13,870 bases of DNA, taken from NCBI GenBank assembly GCA_021641325.1, contig JAJXPD010000017.1, positions 1-13,870 of the forward strand, written 5' to 3'. The position numbers were made by a program, and so were the translations under genes. The notes beneath the pieces were generated by a model. It made no database searches, was not told the DNA's origin, and saw only the letters and a program-made list of their open reading frames with translations. Of the stretch, positions 7,159 to 11,200 are shown piece after piece (the stretch's first letter is position 1; every line of letters starts with the position of its first letter). Source of the DNA: Opitutales bacterium (lineage in GTDB: Bacteria; Verrucomicrobiota; Verrucomicrobiia; Opitutales; Intestinicryptomonadaceae).

Positions 7159-8061
7159 ATGTCCAAATTCTTGGGAATATTTTTCGGAATGCTCTCGGCG
7201 GTGGCGTACGGCACGAACCCGCTTTTCGGGGTGCGGCTTATCCGCGCGGGCTTTCCCGTAGACTCGATGATGTTCTGGCGTTTCTTCGGCGCGGCGGTTT
7301 TGCTTGCGCCCGTCGCGCTGTTTTCCGAGCGCGGCGGATTGCGCGTTCCGCTTCGCGCGGTCGGCTGGCTTGCGCTTCTTGGCGCGCTTTTCGCGTTTTC
7401 GGCGGAGGCGTTGTTTTGGTCGTTTACGAAAATGTCGGCGGGGGTGGCTTCCACGCTTCTGTTTTCCTATCCGATTTTCACGGCTCTGATAATGTCGCTG
7501 TTTTTCGGCGAAAAATTCGGGCTTGCGGTGTTTTCGTCGATATTCCTGTCCGCCGCGGGGGTTGCGGCAATCGCGCTCGACGGCGCGGAGCTTTCGGTAG
7601 ATTTCTTAGGCTCGGTGTTCGTGGTTCTCTCCGCGCTTTCCTACGCGTTCTACATGGTGATAATTAAAAAGGCGTCGCCGCTTGCGGGTATCGGCGGGCT
7701 TAAACTTACGCTTTGGGTTTTGGGGCTCGCGTCGGTTTTTACGTTCGCAAAGTGCGCGGTTGCGGGCGGCGTTGCCGCGCCGCAGACTGCTTCCGAAATT
7801 CTCGATTCATGCGGGCTTGCGCTTATCCCGACTGCGGTTTCGATAACGGCGATAGCCTATTCCGTCAAATACGCTGGGCCGACCGTCGCGGCGGTTTTGG
7901 GCGCGTTCGAGCCGCTTACCGCGGTTTCGCTAAGCGTAGTGTTTTTGGGGGAATCGTGCACGGCAAACCTCGTTGCGGGTATAGTGCTGATAGTCTCCGC
8001 CGTAGTGATTCTTGCGTTTTCGGACTGCGGAAAAACGCCTAAGCCCGATTTTCGCGGCTGA
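7159..8061 (+). CDS. EamA-family (drug/metabolite transporter superfamily) permease
   Basis: This is a 300-residue inner-membrane protein with about ten hydrophobic segments in two EamA repeats (about 5-140 and 150-290). Typical marks are GMLSAVAYGTNPLFGVRLIRAG and FWRFFGAAVLL near the N-terminus, the end of repeat one around FFGEKFGLAVFSSIFLSAAG, and GPTVAAVLGAFEPLTAVSLSVVFLGE in repeat two. Such carriers export or import small metabolites, often amino acids or nucleotide-sugar-like compounds. Substrate cannot be predicted. The start at 7159 lies 9 nt after the previous stop, with a G-rich stretch (7149-7153) as weak ribosome binding site. It is the last gene of the operon, converging on fabH. 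Confidence 0.85.
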   Translation: MSKFLGIFFGMLSAVAYGTNPLFGVRLIRAGFPVDSMMFWRFFGAAVLLAPVALFSERGGLRVPLRAVGWLALLGALFAFSAEALFWSFTKMSAGVASTLLFSYPIFTALIMSLFFGEKFGLAVFSSIFLSAAGVAAIALDGAELSVDFLGSVFVVLSALSYAFYMVIIKKASPLAGIGGLKLTLWVLGLASVFTFAKCAVAGGVAAPQTASEILDSCGLALIPTAVSITAIAYSVKYAGPTVAAVLGAFEPLTAVSLSVVFLGESCTANLVAGIVLIVSAVVILAFSDCGKTPKPDFRG

Positions 8062-8105
8062 ATTTTACGCTCTGCGCAAGTAGCGGAAATCCCGCCGAAG
8101 AAACA

Positions 8106-8140
8106 CGGATTTTTCCCTGCGAAAAAAACGAAAAATTCCG
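8106..8140. terminator. Possible bidirectional terminator between EamA gene and fabH
   Basis: In the 101-nt convergent gap, CGGATTTTTC (8106-8115) pairs with GAAAAATTCCG (8130-8140) through ten base pairs with one bulged T, around a 14-nt loop. Neither strand continues into a clear T-tract, so this is only a candidate. The motif AATTCCGCC is also repeated directly at 8134-8142 and 8148-8156. Confidence 0.3.
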
Positions 8141-8162
8141 CCGCCGAAATTCCGCCAGCCCC

Positions 8163-9164
8163 TTAGAAGAGCACGAGCGTTGCGCCCCACGTCAGACCCG
8201 CGCCGAACGCCACGAACAGAACGTAGTCTCCCTTTTTGATTCTGCCGTTGCGGGCGGCTTCGTCGAGCGCAATCGGAATCGACGCCGACGACGTGTTTGC
8301 GTAGTTTTCTATGTTGACGTATACTTTTTCCGAGGGAATTTTCAGGCGTTTCGCCACGCTTTCTATAATGCGCGTGTTCGCCTGATGCGGAATCAGAAGC
8401 GAAACTTTTTCGGGCGGCACTTTGCAGAGGTCGAGCACTTCGAGCGCCTTTTCCTGCATGATTTTCACCGCGTGTTTAAAGACCTCGCGCCCGTCCATTT
8501 GCACAAAGTGCAGGCGTTTTTCGACGGTTTCCGCCGAGGTCGGAATGAGCGAGCCTCCCGCGGGCATGCGCAGCATGGCGGTGTCGGAGCCGTCCGCGCC
8601 CAGAACCGTTCCGAGAATCCCCGTGTTTTCCGCGTCAGACGCGCTTAGCACGACCGCGCCCGCGCCGTCGCCGAAGAGCACGCAGGTTGACCTGTCCGTC
8701 CAGTCGACAATGCTGCTCATCTTTTCCGAGCTTACCACGAGCGCGTTTTTGTAAAGCCCGCTTTGCATCATGCGGGTCGCGACCTCCGTGCCGTAGACGA
8801 AGCCCGAGCACGCCGCGCTTAGGTCGAAGCACGGAATGTTGTTGCGGATTCCGAGCTTTGCCTGCAAAAGGCAGGCTGTGGAGGGGAACATCATGTCGGG
8901 GTTGACGGTCGTGACGATGACCAAGTCTATGTCGGCGGCGGCGATTCCCGCGTTTTCGAGGGCGTTCTTCGCCGCCGCGAGAGCCATGTCCGAGGCGGCT
9001 TCGCCGTCGGCTGCGATGTGCCTGCGGCGTATTCCCGAACGCTCGAAAATCCATTCGTCGGAAGTGTCGAGAAATTTTGCGAGGTCGTCGTTCGAGACGG
9101 TCTTTTCGGGGACGTAGCTTCCCGTGCCCGCGATTACGATGGAGTTTGGCTTTTTGAAATTCAT
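8163..9164 (-). CDS. fabH: 3-oxoacyl-[acyl-carrier-protein] synthase III (KAS III)
   Basis: The 333-residue protein starts fatty-acid synthesis by condensing acetyl-CoA (or another short acyl-CoA) with malonyl-ACP. The thiolase-fold catalytic triad is complete: Cys119 in DLSAACSGFVYG, His260 in IPHQANTRI, Asn290 in NIENYANTSSASIP. The N-terminal TGSYVPEKTVSNDDL and DEWIFERSGIRRRHI are classic KAS III signatures, and GAGLTWGATLVLF closes the protein. The frame is open to an ATG at 9242. That extension of 26 residues is unlike the family and begins within a hairpin, so ATG 9164 (MNFKKPNSIVIAGTGSYVP) is preferred; a GAAAG stretch upstream is a weak ribosome site. It follows plsX on the same strand with a 101-nt gap. 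Confidence 0.95.
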   Translation of the reverse strand: MNFKKPNSIVIAGTGSYVPEKTVSNDDLAKFLDTSDEWIFERSGIRRRHIAADGEAASDMALAAAKNALENAGIAAADIDLVIVTTVNPDMMFPSTACLLQAKLGIRNNIPCFDLSAACSGFVYGTEVATRMMQSGLYKNALVVSSEKMSSIVDWTDRSTCVLFGDGAGAVVLSASDAENTGILGTVLGADGSDTAMLRMPAGGSLIPTSAETVEKRLHFVQMDGREVFKHAVKIMQEKALEVLDLCKVPPEKVSLLIPHQANTRIIESVAKRLKIPSEKVYVNIENYANTSSASIPIALDEAARNGRIKKGDYVLFVAFGAGLTWGATLVLF

Positions 9165-9201
9165 GTCGCTTTCAGATAAAATTTGGTCCGATGTTTTTTT
9201 T

Positions 9202-9214
9202 GCGGCAGTGCCGC
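9202..9214 (-). other. Small hairpin in the fabH leader
   Basis: GCGGC, loop AGT, GCCGC is a perfect 5-bp stem with a 3-nt loop, flanked on the plus strand by eight T before it and GTTTTA after it. On the minus (coding) strand it is preceded by AAAAC and followed by eight A, so it has no terminator U-tract in the fabH direction. The short stem and 3-nt loop resemble the elements of the large array at 10935-11200. Confidence 0.35.
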
Positions 9215-9223
9215 GTTTTATAA

Positions 9224-9255
9224 GGGGAAAGCTTAAAACCATTGTAGCCTTCCCC
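9224..9255 (-). promoter_or_regulatory. Intercistronic hairpin between plsX and fabH
   Basis: On the minus strand GGGGAAGGCT (complement of 9246-9255) pairs with AGCTTTCCCC (complement of 9224-9233) over 10 bp, including one G-U wobble, with a 12-nt loop. The wobble pairs only in the minus-strand transcript; on the plus strand it would be an A-C mismatch. The structure is followed by TTATAAAA rather than a U-tract. It could be a weak terminator, an mRNA-processing or stability element, or an attenuator separating plsX from fabH. Confidence 0.45.
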
Positions 9256-9265
9256 GAGGATTTTT

Positions 9266-10363
9266 TCAGCCCGCCGTGTTGTGCTCTTCCGCCGACTTGC
9301 GCTCGCGCTCGCGGGCGGTTTCCTTGTTCTTTTCGACGATTTCTTTGAGGCGCGAAACGTCCTCCTTAATGCGCGACTGCATGTGTTTGCGCAGGCAGCG
9401 CAGAGTGATTTCTATCGCCCCCGCAATCTGCTTGCGGTTGCTCGACCCGTGCGCCTTGACCACAAGCCCGTTCAGACCGAGCAGGGGCGCGCCCGAAAAT
9501 TTGTCGATGGGCAGGCGTTTTTTCAGGTTTTTGAAAGCCCCGCGGGCAATCAGAATGCCGAGCTTGTAGACCCACGAGCGCATGATTTCCTCTTTGAGAA
9601 TGTCCTTGAACATTCTGACCGAGCTTTCGAGCGATTTCAGCACGACGTTTCCCGTAAAACCGTCGCATACGACAACGTCGAACTCGCCGTCGAAAAGCCC
9701 GAAGCCTTCGATAAGCCCGCCGTAGTTTATAACGCCCTCCTGCGCCTTGAAAAGCCTGTGCGCGGTCTGGACAAGGCTGTTGCCCTTGCAGTCTTCCGTG
9801 CCGTTACTAAGCAGCCCCACGCGCGGATTTTTTATTCCGAGAGCCACGTGCGCGTAGTTTGCACCCAAAATGGCGTTGTCTACAAGGCTTTCGGGTTTCG
9901 GGTCGGGAGCCGCGCCGACGTCAATCATTATGAAATTTTTGAACTTCCCGGGGATAACCGTGCCGAGCGCGGGGCGTTCAATGCCGTCCATTGTGCGGAG
10001 TCTGATAGTGCCGCCCGCCATGAGAGCGCCGGTGTTTCCGCAGCTGAGAACGGCGTCGGCAGTGCCGATTTTCACGAGGTCTATCGCGCGCATCATGGAG
10101 GAGTCGCGCTTGGTTTTCATGGCCTGAATGGGCTTTTCGTCCATTTCGATGACTTCCGAGGCGTTGTAGACCTGCACGCGGTTGTCTTTGAGAACGTCGT
10201 GGCGGACGAGCAACGGCGAAATAACCTTGTCATCTCCGACAACGATAATGCGGAAGTCGCTTTTGTCGGAGGAAAGTGCCTGCCGGACGCCGATAATCAA
10301 TTCTTCTGGCCCGAGGTCGGAGCCCATGACGTCTACGGCTATTGTTGGGATTGAGTTGCTCAT
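9266..10363 (-). CDS. plsX: Phosphate acyltransferase PlsX
   Basis: The 365-residue protein makes acyl-phosphate from acyl-ACP, the first step of the PlsX-PlsY route to phosphatidic acid, as a peripheral membrane enzyme. Marks in order: IAVDVMGSDLGPE near the N-terminus (family form DAMGGD), the SCGNTGALMAGG loop, RPALGTVIPG, IDVGAAPDPKPE (usually DVGANxDxKPE), VGLLSNGTEDCKGN, CDGFTGNVVLKSLE, and APLLGLNGLVVKAHGSSN near the C-terminus (usually HGSSD). The last 35 residues are a strongly charged helical tail (RIKEDVSRLKEIVEKNK...), somewhat longer than in many homologues. The ATG at 10363 gives the expected N-terminus but has no Shine-Dalgarno. It lies downstream of rpmF, as in many bacteria, though about 220 nt with a terminator and a possible promoter separate them. 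Confidence 0.95.
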   Translation of the reverse strand: MSNSIPTIAVDVMGSDLGPEELIIGVRQALSSDKSDFRIIVVGDDKVISPLLVRHDVLKDNRVQVYNASEVIEMDEKPIQAMKTKRDSSMMRAIDLVKIGTADAVLSCGNTGALMAGGTIRLRTMDGIERPALGTVIPGKFKNFIMIDVGAAPDPKPESLVDNAILGANYAHVALGIKNPRVGLLSNGTEDCKGNSLVQTAHRLFKAQEGVINYGGLIEGFGLFDGEFDVVVCDGFTGNVVLKSLESSVRMFKDILKEEIMRSWVYKLGILIARGAFKNLKKRLPIDKFSGAPLLGLNGLVVKAHGSSNRKQIAGAIEITLRCLRKHMQSRIKEDVSRLKEIVEKNKETARERERKSAEEHNTAG

Positions 10364-10404
10364 CGAAAATGACGTGTTGATTTTCTGAGAAAAAATCGGC
10401 TGGA

Positions 10405-10433
10405 AGTTTCGGTTAAAAACGCCGAATAGTCAA
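10405..10433 (-). promoter_or_regulatory. Possible promoter of plsX
   Basis: On the minus strand TTGACT (complement of 10428-10433) is followed by 17 nt and GAAACT (complement of 10405-10410). The -35 is good, the -10 poor. The upstream flank also holds a 12-nt perfect palindrome GTTTTGCAAAAC (10475-10486) and a 6-bp hairpin (AAAAGC at 10438-10443 with GCTTTT at 10451-10456) next to the -35, which could serve a regulator. Confidence 0.33.
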
Positions 10434-10510
10434 CCCCAAAAGCCGACCGCGCTTTTCCCCAAAAAGAGGAAAGAGTTTTGCAAAACGAAGCTCGAAAACA
10501 CGACCCCCGA

Positions 10511-10551
10511 TTAAAGAAAACGCGGGAGTTATTAATTAAAATAAATCCCGC
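10511..10551 (-). terminator. Intrinsic terminator of rpmF
   Basis: On the minus strand GCGGGA (complement of 10546-10551) pairs with TCCCGC (complement of 10522-10527). Past one mismatch the stem continues as TTATT/AATAA around a TTAATT loop, and it is followed by GTTTTCTTTAA. It lies about 34 nt after the rpmF stop codon. The AT-rich upper stem and interrupted T-tract make it moderate in strength, so some read-through into plsX is likely. Confidence 0.6.
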
Positions 10552-10584
10552 ATTACGATGAAAAAAGCCTATCGACTTTAAGAA

Positions 10585-10764
10585 CTAAACTTTAACGCTG
10601 ATTACCTGCTTGCCGCGGTACATACCGTTGGAGGGGTTAACCCTGTGCGACATGCAGATGGAGCCGTCCGTCGGGTCTTTTGCGAACTGGGGAAGTTCGT
10701 AATGGTTTGCGGCGCGGCGGATACGCGTGCGCTGTTTAGATTGTTTGCGTTTTGGTTGTCCCAT
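10585..10764 (-). CDS. rpmF: 50S ribosomal protein bL32
   Basis: This is a 59-residue basic protein beginning MGQPKRKQSKQRTRIRRAAN, the bL32 N-terminal signature (xxPKRKxSKxRxxxRRA), and containing HRVNPSNGMYRGKQVI at the end. It lacks the CxxC...CxxC zinc ribbon of many bL32 proteins; only one Cys (37) is present, so it is of the zinc-independent (C-minus) type. The start is fixed by AAAGAGGT 8 nt upstream. It is easy to miss because of its length; longer overlapping frames here are spurious. Position before plsX and fabH is the classic rpmF-plsX-fabH order. It has its own promoter and terminator. Confidence 0.93.
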   Translation of the reverse strand: MGQPKRKQSKQRTRIRRAANHYELPQFAKDPTDGSICMSHRVNPSNGMYRGKQVISVKV

Positions 10765-10772
10765 GGTAGATT

Positions 10773-10780
10773 ACCTCTTT
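10773..10780 (-). promoter_or_regulatory. Shine-Dalgarno of rpmF
   Basis: AAAGAGGT on the minus strand ends 8 nt before the ATG at 10764. It decides the start of this short gene. Confidence 0.7.
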
Positions 10781-10800
10781 GAAATTTATTAAAAATATGA

Positions 10801-10828
10801 ACACTACGCTTTGCCGCGCTTTTGTCAA
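10801..10828 (-). promoter_or_regulatory. Promoter of rpmF
   Basis: On the minus strand a perfect TTGACA (complement of 10823-10828) is followed after 16 nt by TAGTGT (complement of 10801-10806), which has the TAnnnT form. AT-rich tracts lie upstream. Transcription would start close to 10794, leaving a short leader with the Shine-Dalgarno. Confidence 0.6.
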
Positions 10829-10934
10829 GAAGCTTTTTTTGCCTATTTTTTTCTTTCCGAATTTTTACGCCCTTGCCGTGTTTTTGTCTGTTTAAATCCG
10901 TTTCTTTCCAACATCGCATTTCCCAATGCAAGTA

Positions 10935-11200
10935 ATTGGCGAAGCCAATACGAACTAAACGGGGAAAGGCGCGGGTATACCCGCGCCGCATAACCACAGA
11001 AAGGAGCGAAGCTCCGTAGGGAGGCGCACCTTGCGCCCGCGGCTCGCGCCCGCCTTTTGGGGGCGGTAGCCCCCTCTGTTGGCGTCAAGGCTCTAGCCTT
11101 GGGGGGGGGAGAATTTCGCAAAGCGAAATCCACCCCCGGGGGCGTCAGCCCCCAAGTTTCGGGAGGTGCGACTCGCACCCGTGCAGGCTGCTAGCCTGCA
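10935..11200. repeat. Array of at least ten consecutive short hairpins with dissimilar stems
   Basis: The 426-nt gap between smc and rpmF holds no credible gene; most of it is this array. Perfect stems in plus coordinates (left arm / loop / right arm): ATTGGC/GAA/GCCAAT 10935-10949; GGCGCGGG/TATA/CCCGCGCC 10968-10987 (a 20-nt palindrome); GGAGC/GAA/GCTCC 11003-11015; GGCGCA/CCT/TGCGCC 11023-11037; CGCG/GCT/CGCG 11038-11048 (weak); GGGGGC/GGTA/GCCCCC 11059-11074; CAAGGC/TCTA/GCCTTG 11086-11101; ATTTCGC/AAA/GCGAAAT 11113-11129; GGGGGC/GTCA/GCCCCC 11138-11153; GGTGCG/ACT/CGCACC 11165-11179; TGCAGGCT/GCT/AGCCTGCA 11182-11200. Spacers are mostly 7-18 nt, and no hairpin is followed by a T-tract on either strand. 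Architecture is shared but sequence mostly is not. The last one contains the smc stop codon. Function unknown. Confidence 0.85.

Noticed and set aside
9165..9242. N-terminal extension of FabH to an ATG at 9242
   Set aside because: The extra 26 residues are unlike the family and the start lies inside the 9224-9255 hairpin; ATG 9164 gives the usual N-terminus.
9281..10354. A 357-codon plus-strand frame opposite plsX
   Set aside because: plsX on the other strand is certain from its motifs; the antisense product shows no family features.
10843..11178. A 111-codon minus-strand frame running through the hairpin array
   Set aside because: It has no ribosome binding site, overlaps the rpmF upstream region and covers the array, and its Pro/Ala/Arg-rich composition is what GC-rich hairpin DNA gives by chance. 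If the same frame were kept open in relatives it would deserve another look.
10935..11200. Hairpin array as a CRISPR or tRNA cluster
   Set aside because: The units do not share a repeat sequence, spacers are far too short, and no cloverleaf or CCA end is present.
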